Shown here: positions 25,186 through 33,485 of the stretch, one piece after another
Layout of the letters: the number at the start of each line of letters is the position of its first letter
Position numbering within the stretch: the stretch's first letter is position 1
NCBI GenBank assembly: GCA_040387755.1
Contig: JAZKDB010000002.1
Location: forward strand, 496,001 to 560,000
DNA length: 64,000 nucleotides
From: Rurimicrobium sp040387755
Lineage (GTDB): Bacteria; Bacteroidota; Bacteroidia; Chitinophagales; Chitinophagaceae
Direction of reading: 5' to 3'
The notes under the pieces: generated by a model
Database searches by the model: none
The model's input: only the letters and a program-made list of their open reading frames with translations
Told to the model about the DNA's origin: nothing
Program-made: the position numbers and the translations under genes

Positions 25186-25962
25186 ATGCCTACCCGTAAC
25201 CTCTGGACACGCGAAGAATTAATTCTTGCTTTTAACCTCTATTTAAAATTACCTTTTGGGAAAATGCATAAGCATACGCCCGAAATCATCGAATTGGCTA
25301 CTCTATTAGGAAGAACACCCAGCTCGATAGGAATGAGATTAGGAAACTTTGCAAGTGTAGACCCTTACCACCAAGGGCGCAGTGTTGGAGGATTAAAAGG
25401 CGGGATGAATCAGGTTAAACCAATTTGGGAAGAATTTTTCAATAATCAAGAAGAATTAGTATTTCTGAGCGAAAAGATTCTAGCAGAGAAACAAAACACT
25501 ACTATTGAAAGAAAATACAAGGATGTATTGTTTGATTTAAAAGACCTAAAAGGAGAAACAGTCATTCGTGCGGTAAAAACTAGAGTGAATCAATGTGTCT
25601 TTAGAGAAATGGTGCTTGCTAATTATGATTCAAAATGCGCTATCACACAAATTGACATTCCACAATTATTAATGGCGAGTCATATTGTGCCTTGGTCAAA
25701 AAACGAAAAGGAAAGATTGAACCCTGAAAATGGAATTTGCCTTTCCCCACTATATGACAAAGCTTTTGACAAAGGACTAATAGGAGTAAATACGAATTAT
25801 GAAATTATCTTATCCAGAAAGCTTAAGGCCAAAAAAGAAAACGAATTCTATTTCAAATATTTTGCACCAATAGAAAAACAAAAAATTACAGCCCCCCTAA
25901 ACTACTTCCCTAGAAAGGAATTTTTAGAATACCATTTGGATGAGGTTTTTGAGAAAGAATAA
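25186..25962 (+). CDS. HNH endonuclease (restriction-like)
   Basis: The 258-residue protein has a C-terminal HNH domain: a Cys151 in DSKCAITQ, then His166 in ASHIVPW, Asn182 in NPENGICLSPLYD and the final FDKGLIGV. This is the HNH_2 pattern of putative type II-like restriction nucleases. The N-terminal 80 residues (RNLWTREELILAFNLYL, then LATLLGRTPSSIGMRLGNF) look like a helical DNA-reading or Myb-like module that is common in front of this domain. It would be a metal-dependent DNA cutter. No methyltransferase is adjacent, so a solitary or modification-dependent nuclease is possible. Confidence 0.85.
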   Translation: MPTRNLWTREELILAFNLYLKLPFGKMHKHTPEIIELATLLGRTPSSIGMRLGNFASVDPYHQGRSVGGLKGGMNQVKPIWEEFFNNQEELVFLSEKILAEKQNTTIERKYKDVLFDLKDLKGETVIRAVKTRVNQCVFREMVLANYDSKCAITQIDIPQLLMASHIVPWSKNEKERLNPENGICLSPLYDKAFDKGLIGVNTNYEIILSRKLKAKKENEFYFKYFAPIEKQKITAPLNYFPRKEFLEYHLDEVFEKE

Positions 25963-25990
25963 AATATTAAGTAGCTATAAAACTTTCCCA

Positions 25991-26065
25991 CACGCTGTCT
26001 TCCCAACGAAGGAGGGAACCAAAGTTGCTAAAAGCTCTTCTCATTTGGGATTCCTCCTTCGTCGG
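25991..26065. repeat. Dispersed repeat with long inverted arms
   Basis: A 16-bp box CACGCTGTCTTCCCAA (25991-26006) leads into an inverted pair: CCAACGAAGGAGGGAACCAAA near 26003-26022 and its near-complement at 26043-26065. The same 16-bp box, one base different, recurs at 56157-56172 beside an unrelated hairpin. Confidence 0.75.
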
Positions 26066-26118
26066 AATGACATTAGCGAGTAATTTTTTTAAGATATAAA
26101 ATATTATCATCCAACATA

Positions 26119-26147
26119 ACAAAAGCCACCCTCAAGGATGGCCTTTG
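26119..26147 (-). terminator. Terminator of the XRE regulator operon
   Basis: GCCACCC (26125-26131) pairs with GGATGGC (26136-26142) including one G-U. A T-rich tract follows on the minus strand. Confidence 0.8.
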
Positions 26148-26168
26148 TTTATTGATAAAATTTCTTGG

Positions 26169-26372
26169 TCAATCCTGATACTCCAGAATATCGCCGGGCT
26201 GGCATTGCAGCACCTGGCAAATGGCTTCGAGGGTAGAAAATCGTACAGCCTTTACTTTTCCGGTTTTCAGTATAGACAAATTCACCACACTCACTCCGGT
26301 TTGCTCGGCAAGCTCTTTGAGCTGCATCTTTCTTTTGGCCAGCATCACATCTAAGTTTACTATTATGGGCAT
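26169..26372 (-). CDS. Small XRE-family helix-turn-helix regulator
   Basis: This 67-residue protein is almost entirely a Cro/C1-type helix-turn-helix domain (MLAKRKMQLKELAEQTGVS, then NLSILKTGKVKAVRFSTLEAI), of the YozG-like type. It should bind DNA as a dimer. It lies 4 bp after the membrane protein gene at 26377-26871, a regulator plus membrane-protein pair common in Bacteroidota and Firmicutes, and is probably translated from the same mRNA. Confidence 0.9.
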   Translation of the reverse strand: MPIIVNLDVMLAKRKMQLKELAEQTGVSVVNLSILKTGKVKAVRFSTLEAICQVLQCQPGDILEYQD

Positions 26373-26376
26373 AGGG

Positions 26377-26871
26377 TCAGATTATAAATGATTCTTCTAA
26401 TTTCTTAAAAAACAAGCTGTAGTTATCTTCGTTCTTGCCCCAGGTATATATTTGAAACAAAGCAGCAGAATTAAATTGTACCACTGTACTGCCATTTACT
26501 TCCTTCAGGCTGAAGTAAATGTTTTCGCCCCAGGATTTAAAACCCATTGAAGAAACCGCCAATATCTGCAGTTGCTCCTTGTCTTGTGTAATGAGTTTAA
26601 AACCGCTTTCGGCTATCACCTCCAGAATTTTATCAAAAGCCAAATGGGCAGGAATATCTACTTTGAATTCTTTGCTATACTTGGCCGAAAAAACGTTGTA
26701 GGGACTTAGAAAATAGGGTTTAAGAGCAATTGATTTCCGCGCAAGAAGATTAAAACTGAGCAGGATCACATTGAAAGTAGCAAGGATAAAAAGAACAATC
26801 ATGTTTCCTGATGAAAGAATGACAAGGGCAAAGAGAATGCCGATAACCAGTACGTTTTTTAGTGTTTTCAT
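26377..26871 (-). CDS. Two-helix membrane protein of unknown function
   Basis: The 164-residue protein has two hydrophobic segments (about residues 5-22 and 25-44) and a soluble domain of about 110 residues with alternating strands. It ends in an amphipathic helix (SLFFKKLEESFII). The family is not recognised. It is the first gene of a two-gene operon with the XRE regulator, which suggests the regulator controls it or is controlled through it. Confidence 0.7.
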   Translation of the reverse strand: MKTLKNVLVIGILFALVILSSGNMIVLFILATFNVILLSFNLLARKSIALKPYFLSPYNVFSAKYSKEFKVDIPAHLAFDKILEVIAESGFKLITQDKEQLQILAVSSMGFKSWGENIYFSLKEVNGSTVVQFNSAALFQIYTWGKNEDNYSLFFKKLEESFII

Positions 26872-26980
26872 TGAACAGCCGTTTTTTTTGAAGGCAGTAC
26901 AAAACTAATGAAAAGAATTATATAATTAACGATAATCGTTAATTATTTTACGAAAAATAAAAAACACCTCTCCTACAGGC

Positions 26981-27010
26981 AAAAAAAAGCCACCCTTATC
27001 GGATGGCCTT
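26981..27010 (-). terminator. Terminator of the E1 dehydrogenase gene
   Basis: GCCACCC (26989-26995) pairs with GGATGGC (27001-27007). An eight-base T run follows on the minus strand. The stem sequence is the same as that of the terminator at 26119-26147. Confidence 0.85.
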
Positions 27011-27038
27011 CTTCTTTAAATATTTTCTGAATTGATGA

Positions 27039-29447
27039 TTATTCCCTTATCATATCCATAATTACGTCAGCTATTTGCTCGGCATTAGGCTTGGAGAAAT
27101 AGTCGCCATCGGTGGCATAAGCTGGTCGGTGCGCTTTGGCAGAAATGGTGCGTGGTGCAGCATCTACATAGCGGTAACCACCTTGTAATTCCATCACCTG
27201 CTGGTACATATAGGCTGTTCCACCACTGGGTACGTCTTCATCAATAAAGACAATGCGGCTGGTTTTTTTCAGAGATTCCACAATGGCATGGTTAATGTCA
27301 AAAGGCAATAGCGTACGTATATCTACTACTTCGCAGGAAACACCCTGAGGAGCCAGATATTGATCGATGGCTTCCTGTATCACCCGCAGTGTAGAACCAT
27401 AAGAAACAATGGTAATATCGTCTCCGCTCTGCACTATTTCGGGAACGCCCAATGGCACAGTAAAGGTGCTGAGGTTGGTGGGTACTTTTTCTTTCAGGCG
27501 ATAACCGTTCAGGCATTCTATCACAATGCCCGGCTCGTCGCTGGCGAGTAAAGTATTGTACATACCGGCAGCCTGGCTCATATCGCGGGGTACACAAAGG
27601 TACATTCCACGGATGCTGTTGATGATCATCCCCATTGGCGAACCACTGTGCCAGATACCTTCCAGACGGTGTCCGCGGGTACGGATAATCAATGGGCATT
27701 TTTGTCCGCCATAAGTGCGGTATTGCAAGGTGGCCACATCATCACAAAGTGGTTGCAGGCCATAAAGCAGATAATCGAGGTATTGAATTTCGGCAATGGG
27801 GCGCAATCCGCGCAAAGCCATTCCCAGACCCTGACCAACAATAGTCGCCTCGCGGATACCGGTGTCGGTAATGCGCAATTCGCCATATTTATCCTGCAAT
27901 CCTGCAAAACCCTGATTCACGTCGCCAATCTTGCCCAGGTCTTCGCCAAAGGCAAAAACAGCAGGATTGGAGGCAAACAACTGGTCGAAATATTTATTGA
28001 GGATTTCGTAGCCGTTGAGTTGAGCAGCGGCTTCGTCGTATTGTGGTTTTACTTCCGCTACTTTCAGCGCATTATACGGCGACTGAGACTGTTGGAAAGA
28101 ACTGAATTTATCTTCGTTGTCGGCTTTAAGCGCATCAAAATAATTGCGCAAAGCACGTGTAGCTTCGTTGTTGATACCTACACACAAAGCCAAAACTTTG
28201 TAAATGGCCTGCATCACATCTTTACGAATCGGCTCTTTTATTGCCACCAATTTTTGCACCAAAGCAGCAATTTGTTCGCCATTGGCCACACCCTGCATCA
28301 CCACCTGATTGCACAAGGTAGCCGTTTGGCTTACCTGCTGGCGGATGGGTTCAATGAACTTTTCCCAGGCACGTTGCTTGCTTTCGCGGGCGGCTTGTTT
28401 GGCTTCTTCTTCGATAGCGGTAACTGTTGCCTCGTCGGCTATTTCGTTGCTGATGATGAATTCTTTCATCTTCACCACACAATCCATTTCCTTTTCAAAT
28501 TCAAGACGCTCTTTGCTTTTATAACGCTCGTGCGAACCTGAGGTGGAGTGTCCTTGCGGTTGTGTAATTTCCTGTATGTGGAAGATAGTAGGTACATGGG
28601 TTTCGCGGATTCGCTGGATACCATTTTTGACAGTGCTCACCAGGCTGGCATAATCCCATCCTTTTATTGTTTCGATATGAATTCCCCCACTCTTCTCGTC
28701 CCATTTCATTCCGGCAAGGGCCTGAGAAATAGAGTTTTTAGTAGTCTGGTATTTACGGGGTACGGAGATACCATAACCATCGTCCCAAACGAATATAGCC
28801 AAAGGCACTTGCAATACTCCTGCGGCATTGACGGTTTCCCAGAAAAGCCCTTCGGAAGTAGAGGCGTCGCCAATGGTACAGAAAATGACTTCGTTTCCTT
28901 TGTTGGTAAACTTCTCAAAGCCTGTTTGCAATTCTTCTACATTGCGGTACATTTTGGAGGCATAAGCCATACCCAAAGCGCGCACCATTTGTCCTGCCGT
29001 AGGCGAGATATCGCTGGAAGACTGAGGTGTCTGCATCAAATCTTTCCATTCTCCGTTTTCGTCTACCCAGCGTGTACCGTAGTGACCGTTCATCATACGT
29101 CCGGCTGTAGAAGGCTCGGCATCTACATCAGGGTTGGCATAGAGTTGCGAAAAGAATTTTTCGATATCGCTCATACCGGTAGCAAACATCAGGGTTTGGT
29201 CGCGGTAGTAACCCGAGCGGATGTCACCCGGCTGCATACATTTAGCTACAGCTATCTGTGCCAGTTCTTTACCGTCGCCAAAAATGCCAAATTTTGCTTT
29301 TCCGGTCAGTACTTCTTTTCGCCCGATGAGGCTAGCCTCGCGGCTGGATACCACGAGACGATAATCGTTAAGGACTTCAGCTTTAAGTTCTTCGAAAGAA
29401 ATTTTGTGATTTGTAGCAGCAACAGCGTCTTTAAGCATAAAGGGCAT
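27039..29447 (-). CDS. Fused alpha-beta E1 component of a 2-oxoacid (branched-chain type) dehydrogenase
   Basis: This 802-residue protein joins both E1 chains. The N-terminal alpha half (about residues 20-390) has the thiamin-diphosphate site around CTIGDASTSEGLFWETVNAA and the SGSHERYKSKERLEFE loop that is phosphorylated in eukaryotic homologues. The beta half (about 475-802) has FAFGEDLGKIGDVNQGF, IVGQGLGMALRGLRPIAEIQ and the C-terminal transketolase domain. It decarboxylates a 2-oxoacid and passes the acyl group to an E2 lipoyl protein. Fusion of the two chains is common in Bacteroidota. The start is the ATG at 29447 (MPFMLKD), 16 nt after a promoter box; frames further upstream would be untranslated. 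Confidence 0.9.
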   Translation of the reverse strand: MPFMLKDAVAATNHKISFEELKAEVLNDYRLVVSSREASLIGRKEVLTGKAKFGIFGDGKELAQIAVAKCMQPGDIRSGYYRDQTLMFATGMSDIEKFFSQLYANPDVDAEPSTAGRMMNGHYGTRWVDENGEWKDLMQTPQSSSDISPTAGQMVRALGMAYASKMYRNVEELQTGFEKFTNKGNEVIFCTIGDASTSEGLFWETVNAAGVLQVPLAIFVWDDGYGISVPRKYQTTKNSISQALAGMKWDEKSGGIHIETIKGWDYASLVSTVKNGIQRIRETHVPTIFHIQEITQPQGHSTSGSHERYKSKERLEFEKEMDCVVKMKEFIISNEIADEATVTAIEEEAKQAARESKQRAWEKFIEPIRQQVSQTATLCNQVVMQGVANGEQIAALVQKLVAIKEPIRKDVMQAIYKVLALCVGINNEATRALRNYFDALKADNEDKFSSFQQSQSPYNALKVAEVKPQYDEAAAQLNGYEILNKYFDQLFASNPAVFAFGEDLGKIGDVNQGFAGLQDKYGELRITDTGIREATIVGQGLGMALRGLRPIAEIQYLDYLLYGLQPLCDDVATLQYRTYGGQKCPLIIRTRGHRLEGIWHSGSPMGMIINSIRGMYLCVPRDMSQAAGMYNTLLASDEPGIVIECLNGYRLKEKVPTNLSTFTVPLGVPEIVQSGDDITIVSYGSTLRVIQEAIDQYLAPQGVSCEVVDIRTLLPFDINHAIVESLKKTSRIVFIDEDVPSGGTAYMYQQVMELQGGYRYVDAAPRTISAKAHRPAYATDGDYFSKPNAEQIADVIMDMIRE

Positions 29448-29463
29448 TTTATTCGTTAGGTGG

Positions 29464-29471
29464 CAAAGATA
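29464..29471 (-). promoter_or_regulatory. Promoter -7 box of the E1 dehydrogenase gene
   Basis: TATCTTTG on the minus strand exactly matches TAnnTTTG and fixes the gene start at 29447. Confidence 0.65.
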
Positions 29472-29548
29472 ATAGATAATTATCAGCATTGAAAACGTTG
29501 CACAAATGAAAAAAGCTGAAGAAAATTTGTTTTTCCGTATAGAAATAA

Positions 29549-29556
29549 TATTTTTG
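29549..29556 (+). promoter_or_regulatory. Promoter -7 box of the toxin-antitoxin pair
   Basis: TATTTTTG exactly matches TAnnTTTG, 15 nt before the ATG at 29572. It is divergent from the E1 promoter 78 bp away and shows that an earlier in-frame ATG at 29506 is not used. Confidence 0.65.
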
Positions 29557-29571
29557 CCGTATAAAAATAAA

Positions 29572-29832
29572 ATGATGGACAGCAAACTCACTTTACGCCT
29601 CAATACCACTGTAATAGAGCAAGCCAAAGCCTATGCCGAAGCCAACAATATGAGCCTGAGCCGTCTTGTAGAGCTACTCTTGCGCAAATGCACGAATACA
29701 GGTTTCTACAATCTTGAAAACCTCCCCATATCAGATTGGGTGGGTATTGTTGCCGAAGGCAGCGCCGAATATAGTGTAGCAAAGAAATCGCGCAAAGACC
29801 TCAAAGACGAATTCTTTAAATCCAAAAAATGA
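29572..29832 (+). CDS. Antitoxin-like protein (DUF6364/ribbon-helix-helix type)
   Basis: The 86-residue protein begins MMDSKLTLRLNTTVIEQAKA, followed by NNMSLSRLVELLL. A short strand, two helices and the SLSRLVE turn are those of the ribbon-helix-helix antitoxins (DUF6364). The charged C-terminal tail (SRKDLKDEFFKSKK) would cover the toxin. Its stop overlaps the start of the PIN gene by 4 bp (ATGA), the usual translational coupling of a toxin-antitoxin pair. It probably also represses its own promoter. Confidence 0.85.
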   Translation: MMDSKLTLRLNTTVIEQAKAYAEANNMSLSRLVELLLRKCTNTGFYNLENLPISDWVGIVAEGSAEYSVAKKSRKDLKDEFFKSKK

Positions 29833-30257
29833 AAGTCTTTCTGGATGCCAACATATTAGTGGCTGTATTGTGTAAAGAATATCCACTCTACACCAATGCA
29901 GCAAAACTGCTGAGTCTTGCCGACAACAGAAAATTCACGCTGTATACATCACCTGTTTGTCTGGCCATTGCTTTCTATTTTGCAGAGAAAAAACATGGCT
30001 CGGTATCAGCCAAAGAAAGAATGGCTTTGTTGGCCAAACATATCAAAATTGCATCTTGTGGAGAAAAAGAAGTGATGGCTGCTGCAACGAATAAGAAGGT
30101 CAATGACTTTGAAGATGGACTGGAATATTATTCGGCCTTACATGCCCATTGTACCGTTATCATTACTGAAGACCGTGATGATTTCTATTTTGCAGATAAA
30201 ACAGAAATCCTGACAGCATTTGACTTTTTGAATCAGTATGCTGTCAGGAATTACTAA
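29829..30257 (+). CDS. PIN-domain toxin (VapC-like ribonuclease)
   Basis: This 142-residue PIN domain has the acidic residues of the metal site: Asp6 in KVFLDANILVAV, the FEDGLEYYSA segment and the TEDRDDF segment near residue 118. PIN toxins cut RNA, often tRNA or rRNA, when freed from the antitoxin. The partner is the overlapping RHH gene. No sign of truncation. Confidence 0.88.
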   Translation: MKVFLDANILVAVLCKEYPLYTNAAKLLSLADNRKFTLYTSPVCLAIAFYFAEKKHGSVSAKERMALLAKHIKIASCGEKEVMAAATNKKVNDFEDGLEYYSALHAHCTVIITEDRDDFYFADKTEILTAFDFLNQYAVRNY

Positions 30258-30268
30258 AATAAATAAAA

Positions 30269-31831
30269 CTATTTAGACTGTAATCGCACCACAGGTACAA
30301 TCATTTCTTCTATTGAAATACCTCCGTGCTGGAACGTATTTCGGTAATAATTGACATAATGATTATAGTTATTGGGATAACACAAAAAGACATCTTCTTT
30401 GGCAAAAATGAAGGTTGAGCTTACATTAGGGCGAGGGAGTCCGGCCAGTTTCGGGTCGCGGAAAGCCAATACATCTTTGTCTTCGTATTGCAGATTGCGG
30501 CCGTGTTTGTAACGCAGATTGGTGGTTGTGGCTCTGTCCCCTATTACTTTGCTCGGTGTTTTTACTTTTTGGGTACCATGGTCGGTAGTGATAATCACCT
30601 GCACATCCTTTTCGGATATTTTGCGCAATGCACCAAAAAGCGGAGAATGCTCAAACCAGCTCACAGTAAGCGAACGATAAGAAGCTTCATCACCAGCCAG
30701 CTCCTTCAATACTTCCATTTCGGTACGTGCATGCGACAGCATATCGACAAAATTGTATACAATTACTGTCAGGTCGTTTTTGAGGTAATTATGGATATTG
30801 TCTTCTAATGTTTTGGCGTGCTCGTTATTGGTAATTTTAACGTACTGCGTCTTCAGTTTATCCAGTCCCAAAGTTTTTAACTGCCCTTGTAAAAAGACAT
30901 CTTCAAAAAGATTCTTTCCTCCCTCTTCATCATCATTCTTCCACTCGTTTGGGTATTTCTTTTCGATGTCGATTGGTAATAATCCTGCAAATAGTGCATT
31001 ACGGCAATATTGCGTAGATGTAGGTAAAATGCTATAGAACATATCCTCGTCAACAATTCGATACAAATCGCTGAGGATATGCTGAATGGCCTTCCATTGG
31101 TCGTAACGCAAATTATCTATCACTATCAGGAAAGTAGGTTTGCCAGCAACCAGATTAGGCGCCACTTTGTTTTTGAACACCTGATGAGACATCAAAGGTG
31201 CATCTGATTTTCCGGCAATCCAGTCGGCATAATTTTTAGAGATATACTTAAAGAACTCTGTATTAGCTTCTCCTTTCTGCGAATGCAGAATTTCCATCAT
31301 TTCGGTGCTGCCACTTTTTACCATTTCCAACTCCCAAAACACCAGTTTTTTATACAGTTCTTTCCATTCTTCGTGATTGGGCTTGTCATTAAGTGCCATA
31401 AACAGATTACGAAACTCTTGCTGATAGGCTGAAGTGGTTTTCTCAGAAACCAAGCGTTTGCCTTCCATAATTTTCTTGAGAGAAAGTAATACCTGATTTG
31501 GGTTTACAGGCTTAATCAGGTAGTCTGATATTTGTGCACCAATCGCTTCCTCCATAATATTCTCGGCCTCGTTCTTGGTCACCATTACTACCGGCAAATC
31601 AGCCCATTGTTCTTTTATTTTCTGCAGTACTTCCAGACCAGTCATGCTCGGCATGCTTTCATCCAGCAATACCACATCTATTTGCTTTTCTTTGAGGATG
31701 TCTAATGCATCGTAACCATTAGAGATCGGAGTAACATTGTAGCCTTTATTGCTTAAAAACAGAATTTGAGATTTCAGAGATTCAATTTCATCATCCACCC
31801 AAAGTATCTCACCCAAAGAAGTATTTACCAT
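30269..31831 (-). CDS. porX: PorX-type response regulator with PglZ/alkaline phosphatase domain
   Basis: The 520-residue protein has a receiver domain (residues 8-125: acidic pocket WVDDE, phospho-acceptor Asp57 in VVLLDESMP, Thr in VMVTKNEA, Lys in YLIKPVNP). A helical linker follows, then a PglZ-type phosphatase domain from about residue 210 (FLIVIDNLRYDQW, then VIITTDHGTQKV). This combination is PorX, the regulator of type IX secretion that works with PorY and the sigma factor SigP and hydrolyses signalling nucleotides in studied species. It matches the T9SS cargo genes in this window. porY is not in the window. Confidence 0.93.
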   Translation of the reverse strand: MVNTSLGEILWVDDEIESLKSQILFLSNKGYNVTPISNGYDALDILKEKQIDVVLLDESMPSMTGLEVLQKIKEQWADLPVVMVTKNEAENIMEEAIGAQISDYLIKPVNPNQVLLSLKKIMEGKRLVSEKTTSAYQQEFRNLFMALNDKPNHEEWKELYKKLVFWELEMVKSGSTEMMEILHSQKGEANTEFFKYISKNYADWIAGKSDAPLMSHQVFKNKVAPNLVAGKPTFLIVIDNLRYDQWKAIQHILSDLYRIVDEDMFYSILPTSTQYCRNALFAGLLPIDIEKKYPNEWKNDDEEGGKNLFEDVFLQGQLKTLGLDKLKTQYVKITNNEHAKTLEDNIHNYLKNDLTVIVYNFVDMLSHARTEMEVLKELAGDEASYRSLTVSWFEHSPLFGALRKISEKDVQVIITTDHGTQKVKTPSKVIGDRATTTNLRYKHGRNLQYEDKDVLAFRDPKLAGLPRPNVSSTFIFAKEDVFLCYPNNYNHYVNYYRNTFQHGGISIEEMIVPVVRLQSK

Positions 31832-32014
31832 ATCTGTGATTTATTTATTGTTTGTTTATCGTATTGCTAATGTAGAAACTCTTGAGCAACATCAATTCTG
31901 TTTAACGGAAAATTGGGGATGATTGGTATACAAAGGAACAATAATTACTAAAATGCTACTACTTGTTTACTACTTATCTTATAAAGATTAATGCAGTATT
32001 GATAAAAGTTATTT

Positions 32015-32022
32015 TAATTTTG
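32015..32022 (+). promoter_or_regulatory. Promoter -7 box of the outer-membrane protein gene
   Basis: TAATTTTG matches TAnnTTTG exactly, 21 nt before the ATG at 32044, and supports that start over an in-frame upstream codon at 31963. Confidence 0.65.
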
Positions 32023-32043
32023 CACCAACTAAAACAAAACACA

Positions 32044-33417
32044 ATGAGATTAAAATTTACAGCACTTTCGGCCTGTTTGCTACTGGGCAGCACTGCCTTT
32101 GCGCAAGAAATGAACGGTTTCCGAACAGACAATTACAACGGAGTAAACGGGGCCTTCTTTAACCCGGCAAACCTTGGCAATAGTCCTTACAAACTGGATA
32201 TTGGATTATTTGGTATGAATATTTTTGCGGGTAATAAAAACATGGACTTCAGCTTTGGCACAATGTCTGATATCGGAGATGATGATGTATTAAATAATCT
32301 TTTGGGTAAAGGAAAGGCCAACAGCATATTGGTAAATGCGACTTTTCATCTTCCTTCAATTTCTTACAGAATAAACGAAAAAACCACAGTTGCATTAGTT
32401 ACACGCTCCAGAATCTTATTTAATGTTCATGATTTTGATGGCACCTTACTAAGCAGCATTACTGATTCTAGCAATGAGTTGGCCTTACCTTATTCTTTAA
32501 ATTCAAACCAAAACATGCGCATATCCACCAACATTTTTTCGGAATATGGTGTTTCTGGAGGGCATGTTGTATACAATGAAGGAAACCATTTTGTAAAAGT
32601 TGGTGCGACATTAAAATATCTTTCGGGAGTGGGAAACGCCTACCTGCAACTGGACAAAATAAATGCAACTCTTGATTCAAACGGCAACTCAGTAGTAGCC
32701 ACAAAGGCTTCCGGTACAGTATCAATGGGTGCAGCAGGCATTGATGTTGACGACCCACAGTTTAGCATGGGTGGCAATGCCGCTGGTTTTGGAGCCGACT
32801 TGGGAGCGGTATATGAATTCCGTACCGATGAATTGAAAGGAGAAGCTATCCCCTATCTATTCAAGGGAAGTGTAGCATTATTGGATATTGGTAGTATAAA
32901 ATATGACGTCATTGCCAACCAGACTGCAGGATATACAGTAAACATCCCAACTGGTCAATACTTTAACATGTCTGAATTCGATGGAGACACTAAAGAAACC
33001 TTTGACAACAATCCACAGTACTTTACTAAAAAGACCGCTGCAAGCAGCTATCGCGTAGCACTCCCCCATACTTTACAAATTGGCGGTGACTACCGTGCAC
33101 TGAAAGGAGTTTATGTTGCTGCAAACCTACAATTGGCTATGAGCAATAACGAAACCAAAGCCTATAACCCAAGAGCAGTAAATGCTGTCACTATTACCCC
33201 ACGATATGAAAGTAAATTAGTGGCGGCTTATTTACCTATTAATTACAGCAATTTGTCAAAAATGACTATTGGACTTGGATTCCGTGCAGGACCATTGTAT
33301 GCCGGCTCATCAAGCCTCGTGAGCATGATGATTTCAAAATCTAAACAAATGGATTTTTACTTTGGTTTTAGAGTAGGATTCAAAACCAAACAAAAGAAAG
33401 ACTCAGACGAAGGATAA
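32044..33417 (+). CDS. Outer-membrane beta-barrel-like protein (DUF5723 type)
   Basis: This 457-residue protein has a signal peptide (LSACLLLGSTAFAQ, cleavage near residue 20). The mature N-terminus DNYNGVNGAFFNPANLGNSP is typical of the FadL/PorV-related DUF5723 family in Bacteroidota. The body shows alternating short beta strands with Gly and aromatic residues, and the protein ends YFGFRVGFKTKQKKDSDEG, a barrel strand plus charged tail. The function is unknown; relatives include T9SS-associated outer-membrane proteins. It has its own promoter and terminator. Confidence 0.8.
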   Translation: MRLKFTALSACLLLGSTAFAQEMNGFRTDNYNGVNGAFFNPANLGNSPYKLDIGLFGMNIFAGNKNMDFSFGTMSDIGDDDVLNNLLGKGKANSILVNATFHLPSISYRINEKTTVALVTRSRILFNVHDFDGTLLSSITDSSNELALPYSLNSNQNMRISTNIFSEYGVSGGHVVYNEGNHFVKVGATLKYLSGVGNAYLQLDKINATLDSNGNSVVATKASGTVSMGAAGIDVDDPQFSMGGNAAGFGADLGAVYEFRTDELKGEAIPYLFKGSVALLDIGSIKYDVIANQTAGYTVNIPTGQYFNMSEFDGDTKETFDNNPQYFTKKTAASSYRVALPHTLQIGGDYRALKGVYVAANLQLAMSNNETKAYNPRAVNAVTITPRYESKLVAAYLPINYSNLSKMTIGLGFRAGPLYAGSSSLVSMMISKSKQMDFYFGFRVGFKTKQKKDSDEG

Positions 33418-33444
33418 TAATTATTCCTGAGATAAACAGTATAT

Positions 33445-33474
33445 GAAAGGCTAAGTGTATTAACTTAGCCTTTC
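33445..33474 (+). terminator. Terminator after the outer-membrane protein gene
   Basis: GAAAGGCTAAGT (33445-33456) pairs perfectly with ACTTAGCCTTTC (33463-33474) across a 6-nt loop. The T tract is weak. Confidence 0.75.
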
Positions 33475-33485
33475 ATCGTTTATAT

